Assembly: GCF_029919255.1 (NCBI RefSeq) | Contig: NZ_CP123991.1 | Span: forward strand, 1,481,110-1,545,109 | Reading direction: 5' to 3' | Length of the DNA stretch: 64,000 bases | From: a cyanobacterium endosymbiont of Epithemia clementina EcSB | GTDB taxonomy: Bacteria; Cyanobacteriota; Cyanobacteriia; Cyanobacteriales; Microcystaceae | Shown: positions 32,374-43,121 of the stretch, one piece after another | Position numbering within the stretch: the stretch's first letter is position 1 | Layout: every line of letters begins with the position of its first letter | Notes under the pieces: model-generated | Told to the model about the DNA's origin: nothing | The model's input: only the letters and a program-made list of their open reading frames with translations | Database searches by the model: none | Made by a program: the position numbers and the translations under genes

Positions 32374-32512
32374 AGTCCAATCCTCTCTAAATGTTAACTC
32401 ACATCTCCCATTGTATTAATATCGATTGGCTTAGGTGATTAAGTAAAAATAAAGTTTATGTAAAAGAATTGGATGAACTTTCCTCGCCCACTGAATGACT
32501 ATATTTTCCCAC

Positions 32513-33691
32513 TTAGGGAATAATGGTCGGTTTTAGTCCGGCATTTTCTAAAGTTCGATGTACTTCCTCAGCATTATCACGCTCGCTAAATAGTCCTACT
32601 TGCCAGACGGACTTTCCGTTATGAGAAGTGGGAAACGCTTCAGGATAGAGTGAGCGTACTTTAACCTTTTGATGATTAGTGTTCGTAGCGACAATCACAC
32701 GGTATCCTTTAAGGGAAGTACGTCGGACGACAGGCGTAGGATTAGACAAAAAACCTCCAACATTAGATAACCCTTTACGTTCTAAATCAGTGCTTGTTGA
32801 GGATTGAGGAGGCGGAACGATAGAATTACTATTGTTTTGAGGAGGAAGTGCTAGGGGGGGTAAGTCAGAAAACTTAGGTAAAGGTTCAGTAATAGTGGAC
32901 AACGAACGAGGTTGAGGGGGTGGAGGTAGGGCACTAGACGAGGGCATAGTTGTAGGAGAAACAGGAGAAGAAAAAGATTTTTGAGAAATAGATACTGAAG
33001 ATAAGGGTTTGAAAGCAGCTGAGGTTTTACTGTCGGGTTGATTGTCTGCAGTGAAAGTCATCTCTCGCATAGGTCTACTATCTTGAGTCTCCTGTTTGGG
33101 ACTAGAGGAGCTAGTGGCTATCAAAAGAGATTGTTCTTCTATAGTTGAACTATCCCCTGTAAGATAAACATGACCTAATACTCTGCCGTTATAGGTCCGT
33201 TTTGTGAATCTCCAACCAGGCTCAAGTTCAAGTCGCATAAACCCATTGGCTATTCCGTTACTTCTTCCGACGATAATTTCGGATTGACTAAGATCATTAC
33301 GATTAGTTCCGACAAGTATAAGTTCTCCATCATGTTTTATTATGCGTAAGAGATAATCTAGACCATAATCTTGTCCATCAATGCGGATGGAATAGCCGTT
33401 ACTATCTGTACTACGTTCGCAACTTCCTGTAAAGTCAAAGTTGAGGAGCAATGGATTAACTAAGATCGGATTAGCTCCACTTTCACTCCAACACTTTTGC
33501 TGTCCAGGAATTTGACGTATGATTAGCAAGTCGTATTTGTTGTCACCGTAGGGTCTAGCAATGGCGATAAGGTCGTCCTGATTGACTTCTTGTTGCTCGA
33601 AAGTTGAAGCGTTACTAGGGAGATGATGAGTAAAACCAGTGAAGCAAAAGGCGATGATAGTAGCTGTTTTGCCCAGAAGTGAGGGTTTCAT
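32513..33691 (-). CDS. DUF3747 and SPOR-like domain exported protein
   Basis: A 392-residue protein. Residues 1-29 form a signal peptide. Residues about 35-165 match DUF3747, a cyanobacterial domain with a patch of cysteines (QQKCWSESG, GSCERSTDSNGYSIRI) and W..TKRTYNGR. Residues about 190-320 are proline/serine-rich and disordered. The last 65 residues, GYRVIVATN...VWQVGLFSERDNAEEV, look like a SPOR domain, which usually binds denuded peptidoglycan. A cell-wall or periplasmic role is likely; the precise function is unknown. Confidence 0.82.
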   Translation of the reverse strand: MKPSLLGKTATIIAFCFTGFTHHLPSNASTFEQQEVNQDDLIAIARPYGDNKYDLLIIRQIPGQQKCWSESGANPILVNPLLLNFDFTGSCERSTDSNGYSIRIDGQDYGLDYLLRIIKHDGELILVGTNRNDLSQSEIIVGRSNGIANGFMRLELEPGWRFTKRTYNGRVLGHVYLTGDSSTIEEQSLLIATSSSSPKQETQDSRPMREMTFTADNQPDSKTSAAFKPLSSVSISQKSFSSPVSPTTMPSSSALPPPPQPRSLSTITEPLPKFSDLPPLALPPQNNSNSIVPPPQSSTSTDLERKGLSNVGGFLSNPTPVVRRTSLKGYRVIVATNTNHQKVKVRSLYPEAFPTSHNGKSVWQVGLFSERDNAEEVHRTLENAGLKPTIIP

Positions 33692-34164
33692 AAATATTCT
33701 AAAGAATTTGATTTAAGTGGGAAAAGGTTAAACTTAGAGGTTTCGGAGTTTATTTAGAATTTCTGCGAGTCATTAGGCATCTTTAGTGATTGACGTATTT
33801 TGTCCTGTCCACAAGACGCACTGAGAGAAACAAATGTTGCATTTCCTAGAAATTAGCTTCATCGTTGCGATTTTACTGTAATTTTAAGAAAATATCGAAA
33901 ATTTAAGTCGGTCTAAAATATTAGATAAGCTAAATTATCATTAACAGATTGCATTGTCATGGCTAAGGTTCGATAGCATGGAGGTCAAGGATCTTTGAAT
34001 GCCTCTACAACTAGAAGTGTGGGAAGATTATCTGTTTTGTTCCGTTATCATTAATTGTTGTTAACCACATCCTAAACATGATGGTTTTGTGAGCTCTTCG
34101 CTAAACCGGCTTTAGCGACCAATTTTGCAGTCTTAAACACCATAATACCGTATCTTAAACTTGT
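33692..34164. other. Divergent spacer before glutamate synthase
   Basis: About 470 bases between divergently transcribed genes; it should hold both promoters. A 7-bp hairpin (34099-34105 with 34111-34117, loop CCGGC) lies about 50 bases upstream of the glutamate synthase start. I did not find a convincing NtcA box (GTA-N8-TAC). Confidence 0.45.
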
Positions 34165-37100
34165 ATGTATAAGCGTAGCCCTATGAAAAAGACAAACCAC
34201 CTCCTTCAGTCAACTCATCAACCATTGTCCCCCTATTTTGGTCAAAAATGGTTGGTGGAAGAAAGAGATGCCTGTGGGGTTGGTTTTATTGCTGATGTAA
34301 AAGGAAAAGAAAGCCATAAACTTATTGAACAGGCAATTGTTGCGTTAGGCTGTATAGAACATCGGGGAGGCTGTAGCGCGGATAATGACTCAGGAGACGG
34401 TTCGGGGGTCATGACAGCTATTCCCCGTGAGGTATTAATTCCTTGGTTTACGAATCAAGGTTTAACTATGCCACCTATTGACCAATTAGGGGTCGGTATG
34501 GTCTTTCTTCCCCACGATGACATTAAAAGGGAAGCACAACGTGCTCATGTTGAGACAGTAGTATCCGCAGCCAATTTAAAGGTATTGGGGTGGCGAGAAG
34601 TTCCTGTTAAACCTGAGGTTTTAGGGGTTCAGGCTAAACGAAATCAACCCCATATCGAACAAGTCATGGTGACTTCTCCAGCCGGGTTATCCGGAGATGC
34701 ATTAGACAGAATTTTATATATAGTACGGTCACGGATTGGTAAACGACTGGCAGATGACTTTTATATTTGTTCTTTTAGTTGTCGCACCATTGTCTATAAA
34801 GGAATGGTTCGTAGTACAATCTTGGGAGAATTCTATGAAGATTTGAAAAACCCTAACTATAGTAGTCGATTTGCTCTATACCATCGTCGCTTTAGTACCA
34901 ATACCATGCCAAAGTGGTCTTTGGCTCAACCAATGCGTTTGTTGGGTCACAATGGAGAAATTAATACCCTCATTGGGAATATTAATTCTATGGCAGCCAG
35001 AGAAGTTCACTTAAAAATTCCAGGATGGACTTCTGAAGAACTAGAGGCATTAACTCCCATTGTCAATAATGACAACAGTGACTCCTACAACCTCGACAGT
35101 GCTTTAGAATTGTTGGTCAGGACAGGTCGTAGTCCCCTCGAAGCGGCAATGATCTTGGTGCCTGAAGCTTATCAAAATCAACCTGATTTAAAAGATTATC
35201 CCGAAATAACTAGTTTTTATCAATACTATAGTGGTTTTCAAGAACCTTGGGATGGTCCAGCTTTACTTACATTCAGTGATGGCAAAATGGTAGGAGCCTG
35301 TTTAGATCGTAACGGTTTACGGCCTGCTCGTTATTGCATTACTAAAGATGACTATTTGGTAATCGGTTCCGAAGCAGGAGTCGTTGATTTACCAGAAGAA
35401 GACATTGTAGAAAAAGGAAGATTAGGACCTGGACAAACTATTGCCGTCGACTTAGAGTCTAAGGAAATTCTTAAAAATTGGGATATTAAGCAACGTATTT
35501 CCCGACGGCATCCTTACCAGGAATGGTTGCAGACTTTTCGTCGAGAAATTACTCTCCAACCCTTCTCAAAAAATCTTCTTCTAGATAAACCTGGGCAACT
35601 TTTGCAACAACAAACCGCTTTTGGATATACGGCCGAAGATGTAGAAATGATTGTAGTTCCCATGGCAACTCAAGGAAAGGAACCTATCTTCTGTATGGGA
35701 GATGACATTCCATTAGCCGTTCTTTCAAATAAACCTCATCTACTCTACGACTACTTTAAACAACGGTTTGCCCAAGTGACTAACCCTCCCATTGATCCGT
35801 TACGGGAAAGTTTGGTGATGTCTTTGGAAATGTTATTAGGGGAACGGGGAAACTTATTAGATCCCAAGGCAGAAGATGCAAATTTGTTAAAAATTGAAAG
35901 TCCTGTACTCAATGAGACGGAATTAGAGCAGATTAAATCTTCTGAATTTAAGGTAACGCAACTATCTACCTTGTTCGATCTAACTGCTGGTCCTGGAGGA
36001 CTTAAAATTAGCTTAAATAGATTGTGTGACGAAGCCATTCAAGCAGTTCAAGACGGTTCAAAAATTATTGTTTTGAGTGATCGTGTCTCGGAAACGGGCA
36101 GTGTTGCGGAAACAACCAGTTATATTCCTCCCTTATTAGCTGTAGGAACTATCCACCATCATTTAATTAAACATGGGTTACGTCTGCAAACTTCCTTAGT
36201 GACAGATACGGCACAATGTTGGAGTACCCATCATTTTGCCTGTTTAGTAGGTTATGGCGCATCAGCAGTTTGCCCTTATTTAACCCTCGAAACTATCCGT
36301 CAATGGTGGAATGATACAAAAACTCAGAAATTAATGGGCAACGGAAAAATTGAACCCATTACCCTTGACGAAGCATTTGCAAACTATCGTCATGCAGTTG
36401 AATTAGGGTTATTGAAAATTCTCTCTAAAATGGGAATTTCTTTATTGGCTTCCTACCATGGGGCGCAAACTTTTGAGGCGATCGGCCTAAGTCCTGAATT
36501 AATTAAGATGGCTTTTGACGGAACCACTAGCCGTGTTGGTGGGTTGAGTACTGTAGAATTGGCTGAGGAAATTATTGCTATTCATAGTCGCGCCTTTCCC
36601 AGTTTAACCGATAAAAAACTGAAAAACTTCGGCTTTATTAACTATCGTCCAGGGGGAGAATATCATATGAATTCCCCAAAAATGGCTAAATTTCTTCATA
36701 AAGCAGTAGCAGTTTACAAAGAAGGGTTAAATGGCGGTAATAAAGAGGGGTATGATCATTATGCTATGTATAGTAAATATCTTGAAGAACGTCCCATTAC
36801 TGCCTTGCGAGATCTATTGAAATTTAACAGTGATCGCCCTTCTATTTCTGTTGAAGAAGTGGAAACAGTCGAGGCTATTGTTAAAAGGTTTTGTATTGGG
36901 GGAATGTCCTTAGGGGCTTTATCACGGGAAGCACATGAAACCATAGCGATCGCTATGAACCGTTTGGGAGGAAAATCTAATTCTGGAGAAGGAGGAGAAG
37001 ATCCCATCCGCTTTACTACTCTTACAGACGTGGATGCTGATGGAAATTCCCCTACATTTCCTCACCTAAATGGACTAAAAAATGGAGATACAGCAAGTTC

Positions 37101-38847
37101 TGCTATTAAACAGATTGCATCAGGGCGGTTTGGAGTAACTCCCGAATATTTGATGAACGGGAAGCAATTAGAAATTAAAATGGCTCAAGGGGCAAAACCA
37201 GGGGAAGGAGGACAGTTACCAGGGAAAAAGGTCAGTTCCTATATTGCCATGTTGCGGCGGTCTAAATCTGGTGTTACCCTGATTTCTCCCCCTCCTCACC
37301 ACGATATTTACTCCATTGAAGATTTGGCACAGTTGATCTTTGACTTACATCAGATTAACCCTATGGCTAAGGTTTCAGTCAAATTAGTAGCAGAAATTGG
37401 CATCGGAACCATTGCAGTAGGTGTTGCTAAAGCTAACGCCGATGTTATTCAAGTTTCGGGGCATGATGGAGGAACGGGTGCATCACCTTTAAGTTCCATT
37501 AAACATGCGGGATGTCCTTGGGAATTAGGGATTACCGAAGTTCATAGGACGTTGTTAGAAAATCAATTGCGTGATCGCGTCATCTTACGTGCCGATGGGG
37601 GCTTAAAAACTGGATGGGATGTAATGATGGCTGCATTAATGGGGGCTGAACAATACGGTTTTGGTTCTATTGCTATTATCGCTGAGGGCTGTATAATGGC
37701 CCGTATTTGCCACACAAATAACTGTCCGGTAGGGGTCGCGACTCAACAGGAAAAATTGCGTCAACGTTTTACTGGGGTTCCTGAAAATGTGACCAACTTA
37801 TTCTACTTTATTGCCGAAGAAATACGGTCAATTTTAGCAACATTAGGCTATCGTTCCTTAGATGAGGTAATTGGACGTTCCGATCTTTTAATTCCTCGTA
37901 AAACACCAAAATTAACCAAAACCAAAGCGTTAAATCTAGATTGTTTAGTTAAACTTCCTGATGTAAAAGAAGATCGTAGTTGGTTAAACCATGAAGCAGT
38001 TCACAGTAATGGAGAGGTATTAGATGATCGCATTTTAGCTGATACGGAGATTGCCTCTTCGATTGATGAGCACCGTTCCGTGATAAAAAATATCAAGATT
38101 GTCAATACTGACCGCACAGTTGGAGCACGTATTTCTGGGGTAATTGCTAAGAAGTATGGAAATACGGGATTTAAAGGGGAATTAAACCTCAACTTCAAAG
38201 GGGTATCTGGTCAAAGTTTTGGGGCATTTAACCTTCCTGGCATGATTTTACACCTCGAAGGTGAAGCCAACGATTATGTTGGTAAAGGAATGCACGGAGG
38301 AAAAATTGTGATTGTTCCACACAAGGAAAGTAAATATAAGCCTGAAAACAGCGTTATTGTTGGTAATACTTGCCTTTATGGGTCAACTGGTGGTTTTTTA
38401 TATGCCAATGGTCGTGCAGGTGAACGATTTGGGGTGCGCAACTCCTTCGGAAAAGCAGTTATTGAAGGTGCTGGCGATCATTGCTGTGAGTATATGACGG
38501 GAGGTGTGATCGTAGTCTTAGGAACCGTTGGCCGTAACTTAGGTGCAGGAATGACTGGAGGACTAGGTTACTTCTTAGATGAAGAAGGAAACTTCCCTGA
38601 AAAAGTGAATCTTGAAACTGTGGAAATTCAAAAAATTTGTACTGAAGCAGGAGAATTTCAGTTAAAAGGGTTAATTCAATCTCATGTTGACCATACAGGT
38701 AGCCAAAAAGGACAGATGATCCTAGATAATTGGAAGGATTATGTGAGTAAATTCTGGCAAGTGTTTCCCTCATCTGAAGCGAATAGTCCTGAGACAAACC
38801 CTAATCCAGTTACAGTCGAGGAGAACCCCTTAACTCCTGTTAAATAA
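34165..38847 (+). CDS. glsF: Ferredoxin-dependent glutamate synthase
   Basis: Fd-GOGAT makes two glutamates from glutamine and 2-oxoglutarate, the second half of ammonium assimilation. At 1560 residues it has the single-subunit layout. The N-terminal glutaminase has mature nucleophile C37 in DACGVGF, so the first 36 residues are a propeptide. The FMN-binding synthase domain covers about 850-1220 and includes GEGGEDP and [10 protein letters not shown]. The 3Fe-4S ligands are C1176, C1182 and C1187, and a C-terminal beta-helix is rich in glycine. A later ATG (codon 7) is an alternative start. Retention suits an organism whose role includes nitrogen supply. Confidence 0.96.
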   Translation: MYKRSPMKKTNHLLQSTHQPLSPYFGQKWLVEERDACGVGFIADVKGKESHKLIEQAIVALGCIEHRGGCSADNDSGDGSGVMTAIPREVLIPWFTNQGLTMPPIDQLGVGMVFLPHDDIKREAQRAHVETVVSAANLKVLGWREVPVKPEVLGVQAKRNQPHIEQVMVTSPAGLSGDALDRILYIVRSRIGKRLADDFYICSFSCRTIVYKGMVRSTILGEFYEDLKNPNYSSRFALYHRRFSTNTMPKWSLAQPMRLLGHNGEINTLIGNINSMAAREVHLKIPGWTSEELEALTPIVNNDNSDSYNLDSALELLVRTGRSPLEAAMILVPEAYQNQPDLKDYPEITSFYQYYSGFQEPWDGPALLTFSDGKMVGACLDRNGLRPARYCITKDDYLVIGSEAGVVDLPEEDIVEKGRLGPGQTIAVDLESKEILKNWDIKQRISRRHPYQEWLQTFRREITLQPFSKNLLLDKPGQLLQQQTAFGYTAEDVEMIVVPMATQGKEPIFCMGDDIPLAVLSNKPHLLYDYFKQRFAQVTNPPIDPLRESLVMSLEMLLGERGNLLDPKAEDANLLKIESPVLNETELEQIKSSEFKVTQLSTLFDLTAGPGGLKISLNRLCDEAIQAVQDGSKIIVLSDRVSETGSVAETTSYIPPLLAVGTIHHHLIKHGLRLQTSLVTDTAQCWSTHHFACLVGYGASAVCPYLTLETIRQWWNDTKTQKLMGNGKIEPITLDEAFANYRHAVELGLLKILSKMGISLLASYHGAQTFEAIGLSPELIKMAFDGTTSRVGGLSTVELAEEIIAIHSRAFPSLTDKKLKNFGFINYRPGGEYHMNSPKMAKFLHKAVAVYKEGLNGGNKEGYDHYAMYSKYLEERPITALRDLLKFNSDRPSISVEEVETVEAIVKRFCIGGMSLGALSREAHETIAIAMNRLGGKSNSGEGGEDPIRFTTLTDVDADGNSPTFPHLNGLKNGDTASSAIKQIASGRFGVTPEYLMNGKQLEIKMAQGAKPGEGGQLPGKKVSSYIAMLRRSKSGVTLISPPPHHDIYSIEDLAQLIFDLHQINPMAKVSVKLVAEIGIGTIAVGVAKANADVIQVSGHDGGTGASPLSSIKHAGCPWELGITEVHRTLLENQLRDRVILRADGGLKTGWDVMMAALMGAEQYGFGSIAIIAEGCIMARICHTNNCPVGVATQQEKLRQRFTGVPENVTNLFYFIAEEIRSILATLGYRSLDEVIGRSDLLIPRKTPKLTKTKALNLDCLVKLPDVKEDRSWLNHEAVHSNGEVLDDRILADTEIASSIDEHRSVIKNIKIVNTDRTVGARISGVIAKKYGNTGFKGELNLNFKGVSGQSFGAFNLPGMILHLEGEANDYVGKGMHGGKIVIVPHKESKYKPENSVIVGNTCLYGSTGGFLYANGRAGERFGVRNSFGKAVIEGAGDHCCEYMTGGVIVVLGTVGRNLGAGMTGGLGYFLDEEGNFPEKVNLETVEIQKICTEAGEFQLKGLIQSHVDHTGSQKGQMILDNWKDYVSKFWQVFPSSEANSPETNPNPVTVEENPLTPVK

Positions 38848-38870
38848 TTACTATCCCATAATTTATATGG

Positions 38871-38893
38871 CCCCTTTCCTGATATGAAAGGGG
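38871..38893 (+). terminator. Terminator after glutamate synthase
   Basis: CCCCTTTC pairs with GAAAGGGG around 7 bases, followed by TTATTTT, 24 bases after the stop. Classical intrinsic terminator. Confidence 0.85.
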
Positions 38894-40276
38894 TTATTTT
38901 AAAGTCTTTTATCTATTTTTAAAAATCAATACAACATGTAAAAAAATAATATTGATCATCGAAAACGAATTTTTTTTATAAAAAAATCTTCTATATCTAT
39001 AAACATCAAATCTGAGTTGGAGTCACTATGAGAAGCTGGAAAAAAAATTCATATTCTTGTGAACTTTAGTTGACGATCTCCAACAATTGCTTATGTATTA
39101 TCTAACCGCTTTAAAGTAACTAGTGGTGGAACCTATTTTGTTGACTCTACTGCATCAGGGTCAATTTAGCACACATTATACTTCGTTAACACACTAATAT
39201 TAATATTTATTAATGAATTCAATAGAGGATTAGCTTAGCGTAATTTGTCTCGCGTTGGTATCTATCTAGGATAGATTGGTAAAAGATAATATAATACACC
39301 AGATTTTTGCTTATTGATTTGTCGCGTGTATAGTGGACTATAAAGAATTGCAATGATTATTTTTACCTATCTCTTAAGGAAATTTTTTCTATACCATTAC
39401 TGCCTCAATCAGTGGGACAAACTCTTTAGAGATTAAACAATAAACACTGGAACAAGGCTAGTCTTAAACTACATTACATAATCCACACCTTACAGAATCA
39501 TATGAATACATACATGTGATCATAATGTAAAGTAGAATTTCTTTGATTTCCAATTCAATTTTTTGAAAATGATACTGTCAAAGATTATCTTCTTTTCGCT
39601 TTTATCTTGACTAGGAAATCTCTTGTTAAATTTGGAACTTATCGCCACAATATTTCGTTATATAAATTGTAATTAATTGTGATCTTATAAATAAATTATG
39701 ATCATTCAATCATGTCTATAAATAATAAAAATGATTGGTGGTCAAACAAAAGCATCAATAGAAAAGAGATACTTTTATCTAATTTTCTCAATAGCTTCTT
39801 TCAGAAATTTTCATACTATCCCGCTACACAATTATTTTTATAGTAACTATCCGACCGCCAGAATGTTAAAGTCTCATCTGACTTTCAGGTTGGTGTCAAA
39901 TTTAAAAGCCAAACTTTTTTCAAAATTGAGACTACTTATTCTGCTACGACTATCGGCAATTTTGTTATTAGATAATTACTTTTTGAACCCTGATCAATCC
40001 AGATATTTAATTAATGTCTTTTTTCTCTAGATATACTTCAATAACTTCTTTCATATTCTTGATGGATCTATCCAAATTTCTGTCCTGAGTGTATTAGGCT
40101 TTTAGCCTAAGAATTTCGCTAACAAAAAGATTATCTTTTAATTCTCATAGTTGCCATTTAGCTAAGTCTAAATCCTGCTTTTGCATTATACGGCTTATAT
40201 TTAACCCAGTGGGATTGCTCTAGTCTTGATTGTGGGTTTGGTTTGCACGAGAAAACTCAACCTACAGTTGTTTTGA

Positions 40277-40492
40277 ACTAAATTTGTTATTTTTAACCTG
40301 TTTATCCCTGAGATTTATTATGATCGGGCATTGGCTTTTCTGAATTCCTCCATATTAAATCATGAACATCAGCTTGAATATAATGGTGAGGACTCTAGTG
40401 TTATCAGTTTTTTAGCATATAAACTAATTCATAATGAACTAAATTGTAATGAGCACATCTTATATGATCAACAAAATCAAGAGTATGCCTAA
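40277..40492 (+). pseudogene. Unrecognised coding-like frame without start codon
   Basis: A 71-codon open stretch with no initial ATG. It includes IYYDRALAFLNSS, then LEYNGEDSSVISFLAYKLIHNEL and DQQNQEYA, ending in TAA. The amino-acid composition is protein-like, unlike translated A/T noise, so it is probably the tail of a broken gene. Family unknown. Confidence 0.3.
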
Positions 40493-40660
40493 TTTAATGT
40501 TTCTAAAATTATGTTTCCAAAATTGGCGTTGTTATCTTACTTTCATTTTTTATTACAAAAATAACATGATTCTACTTTGATAAAAAGTATTATTATTTAC
40601 GGATAAAATCACTTTTAATTAATTATTAACTAGTAGCAAAACTACATTTTTTTGACAAAA

Positions 40661-40703
40661 GTTGAAGATAATATTGCGAAATAACGCGAATATTATCTTC
40701 AAC
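40661..40703. repeat. 15-bp hairpin with bulged GCG/CGC extension
   Basis: 40661-40675 pairs with 40689-40703; inside, GCG and CGC can continue the stem with a one-base bulge. It has no adjacent gene. Confidence 0.6.
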
Positions 40704-41040
40704 ATAGAACTGTACTATTACATAGTGATAAGTTGCTCTAAGCAAATCTATATTTTTATATTTTGCTAAAAACTATTTATGATGGACAACAAGGGTAATA
40801 ATATTAAAATTAACTGTACATGCTTTGAGTTTTATTCCTACATTAGATAGCCAAGAATTTTCTTACCTCTTAACTTCCTTGAGAATTTCCAAAGCCTATC
40901 ACTATAATAAATGAGTACAAGTAAAATCGTGTCTTTAAATTTTAAAATATCAATTTTTTTTCTAAAAAACAACTATCTAAAACTGAAACTCTTCATTCGC
41001 TTAATACCTAGTTTAAAAAGTTTATTCGTAACATATTGTA

Positions 41041-41078
41041 CTCTCTAAAAGTATTGATAGCTAACTACTTTTAGAGAG
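41041..41078. terminator. 13-bp hairpin followed by T-rich tail
   Basis: 41041-41053 pairs with 41066-41078 (12-base loop) and is followed by GCTTTTATTT. It has the form of a plus-strand terminator, though the gene it would serve has disappeared. It lies about 200 bases upstream of the next gene. Confidence 0.6.
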
Positions 41079-41276
41079 ATGCTTTTATTTTTGTCAAAAA
41101 TGTCGTGAGAATCCCCCCATTTAACCGTCCTACGAGTTAAGAATATATTCTGACGACATTCAGATACAATACTGTTAATATAAAGTTCTTCAACATTTAG
41201 ATCTTAAATATTGACAGGACTTGATGTCCTTAATGACATTAGTTTTGTCATGCACTTCAATTGATAACCAGAAATT

Positions 41277-42116
41277 ATGACTGGAAAAGTATTTGATGGC
41301 AATTCAGCCGCCTTTCTCATTCTTATCCTTCCCTTAGCGGCAGGGATCATTCTTCTGTATAAAGCTTGGTTATGGATTTTAGGAGTCGTGAGTTTAACTA
41401 TTCTCTGGAAAGCTTGGAATAATTACCAATGGCAACAGTGGTGTTTTCAGATTAACCCAATTTTTAATGAGTTGCTACAAGTAAACCAGGGATGCCTCAC
41501 TTCAATGGATTTGTCCTTGAAAGCTAATCTCTCTGCTAGAAGCGCAAACCGATTTCTCTCCAGGAAAGCTCAGGAATACGGGGCTTATTGCAAAGAATTA
41601 CCCGATAAAGGCAGGGTTTATTACTTCATTACAGCTAGTACTCTAGGTAGTATTTTTGACGACAGTGAACCTAAACTTTCAATTGAAGACTCAGAAAATG
41701 TTGAACTAATAGCTGACAGCATTGACTCCGATATCATGCCAAAGACTCCCAAAACTAAGCAAAATGAACTTTCTGACACAGCAGTAAGAGTTTTTTCTCA
41801 ACTAGCCGAACTCAAAGAAGAACGACAAAAATTAGGCCAACTCTCTACTGAGATATATGCTAATTTCGAACCGAAAACAATTGCTCAGACGCTCTCAGAA
41901 AGTTCATTAACCGAGGAGGAATCTGCTGAAACCTCTTCTGAATTATCTTTAATCCAAGTAGATTTGGCTAAGCGTTTGGACACGACTCCAAGTACTATTG
42001 GAAGACGAAAAAGCGAGCCTAGCTTTCCTGAATGGAGTAAAAGTAAAGATCCTGAAGGAGTTGCTTGGAAATATCTGCAAAAATCAAGACTGTTTGTTCC
42101 AGTGGATACTAATTGA
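41277..42116 (+). CDS. Two-TM protein with C-terminal HTH, function unknown
   Basis: A 279-residue protein. Two hydrophobic helices lie at about residues 11-47 with a short turn. A region at 60-125 (LLQVNQGCLTSMDLSLKANLSARSANRFLSRK) looks like a winged helix-turn-helix. The middle is acidic and probably disordered. The tail has LAKRLDTTPSTIGRRK (about 229-244), a second HTH-like element, then WKYLQKSRLFVPV. Proteins of this design are conserved in cyanobacteria without a known role. It might couple membrane location to DNA binding, but that is inference. Confidence 0.65.
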   Translation: MTGKVFDGNSAAFLILILPLAAGIILLYKAWLWILGVVSLTILWKAWNNYQWQQWCFQINPIFNELLQVNQGCLTSMDLSLKANLSARSANRFLSRKAQEYGAYCKELPDKGRVYYFITASTLGSIFDDSEPKLSIEDSENVELIADSIDSDIMPKTPKTKQNELSDTAVRVFSQLAELKEERQKLGQLSTEIYANFEPKTIAQTLSESSLTEEESAETSSELSLIQVDLAKRLDTTPSTIGRRKSEPSFPEWSKSKDPEGVAWKYLQKSRLFVPVDTN

Positions 42117-42133
42117 TAGGTTAACGGGTATGG

Positions 42134-42195
42134 GGAACAGTTAATAAGCTAAAACGCATTCATGCAAAAGGCATAAAGTGATGAAAAACTGTTCC
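42134..42195. terminator. Shared inverted repeat between convergent genes
   Basis: GGAACAGTT at 42134-42142 is the reverse complement of 42187-42195, with a 44-base interval that can fold further. It lies between the convergent HTH gene and the LysM peptidase gene and may terminate both. Confidence 0.4.
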
Positions 42196-42251
42196 TCATT
42201 TTCTGTTCTCTACCTCTACTAAAAACTTTTTGTTACGGACACGACTTAAAG

Positions 42252-43121
42252 TTAAAGTTTTGGTAAATGAGTCAGTGGATCTTGAGCAACCCAACCTACG
42301 GGAAACTTATAACGAACTTCAAAGTGTAGATGAGATTCCAGTAAGTCTGGCCGCCCTGTTTTTCCCACGTATCCTACTATATCTCCTCCTCGAACTGTCT
42401 GACCGATCTTTACCTGAAACCGATTTAAATGAGCATAACGGGTCTGTCTACCATCACCATGGTCTACTACGACTAAAAACCCGTAGGTTCCTTCCTGAGC
42501 GGCAAATATTACCCTTCCGGTATCAGCAGCCAGGACTGAAGTTCCTATCTGAGCTAATAAATCTATTCCTCCATGAAAAAAAGACTGTCTTGTAGTTGGA
42601 TCGCGGTGCCATCCATAGGTTAGCCCTACCCTAGCGACGGAGGGTAAGGGATATTTACCAAGTCCTATATAGTCATTTCGCCTAGTCTTTGCTTCAATCT
42701 GCCAATTTACCCCAGGAATGTACACCACAGTGGGAGTTTTGACACAACCATTAATTTCAAAAAGTACATCAGCACGAATACCATAAGCTGTAGCTAAATC
42801 ATTCCAAGTCGCTCCATTCGGAACTTTTACCCGAATTCCATTAAACGGAGGAATTAGAATCTTCTGTCCAATCCGAACTGACTTTCTTTTTAGATTCGGA
42901 TTAAGTCTTACCAAAGTTTCGGGAATTAAATTATAATTTTGGGCGATACTAGATAGGCTTTCTCCTGAGACAACTTGATGACGTTGCAAACGAGATAAAA
43001 CTGGAGTAGGACACAGTCGAGATGGTGATATTTTGGCTAAATTAACCATAGGAGGAATTAGAGAGACTAGGAGGGTTAACAGCAATTGACTACTCACAGA
43101 TCTACAAAACTCGTAAAACAC
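42252..43121 (-). CDS. LysM-containing M23 peptidase
   Basis: A 289-residue murein hydrolase-like protein. A hydrophobic N-terminus (residues 10-28) is probably a signal or anchor. There are two LysM modules (about 48-91 and 98-137) for glycan binding. An M23 domain at about 165-280 has zinc ligands H183 and D187 in FHGGIDLLA and H264/H266 in SHLHFEVR, all present, so it should be active. The ATG start overlaps the 3' end of the upstream homoserine dehydrogenase gene by 20 bases; a GTG at 43099 would remove the overlap. The two genes are probably cotranscribed. Confidence 0.88.
   Translation of the reverse strand: MFYEFCRSVSSQLLLTLLVSLIPPMVNLAKISPSRLCPTPVLSRLQRHQVVSGESLSSIAQNYNLIPETLVRLNPNLKRKSVRIGQKILIPPFNGIRVKVPNGATWNDLATAYGIRADVLFEINGCVKTPTVVYIPGVNWQIEAKTRRNDYIGLGKYPLPSVARVGLTYGWHRDPTTRQSFFHGGIDLLAQIGTSVLAADTGRVIFAAQEGTYGFLVVVDHGDGRQTRYAHLNRFQVKIGQTVRGGDIVGYVGKTGRPDLLESHLHFEVRYKFPVGWVAQDPLTHLPKL

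Larger units (their letters stand above)
38894..41040. other. Decayed 2.1-kb region
   Basis: No intact gene. A 99-codon frame (39731-40030) has a composition expected of translated AT-rich noncoding DNA. A more coding-like piece lies at 40277-40492, and hairpins at 40661-40703 and, weakly, around 40098-40115. Confidence 0.5.

Noticed and set aside
34099-34164. NtcA site upstream of glsF
   Set aside because: I looked for GTA-N8-TAC with a -10 element and found no good match; only a small hairpin is present.
39731-40030. 99-codon plus-strand frame
   Set aside because: Translation is dominated by L, F, S, I, Y and K without conserved pattern; probably random.
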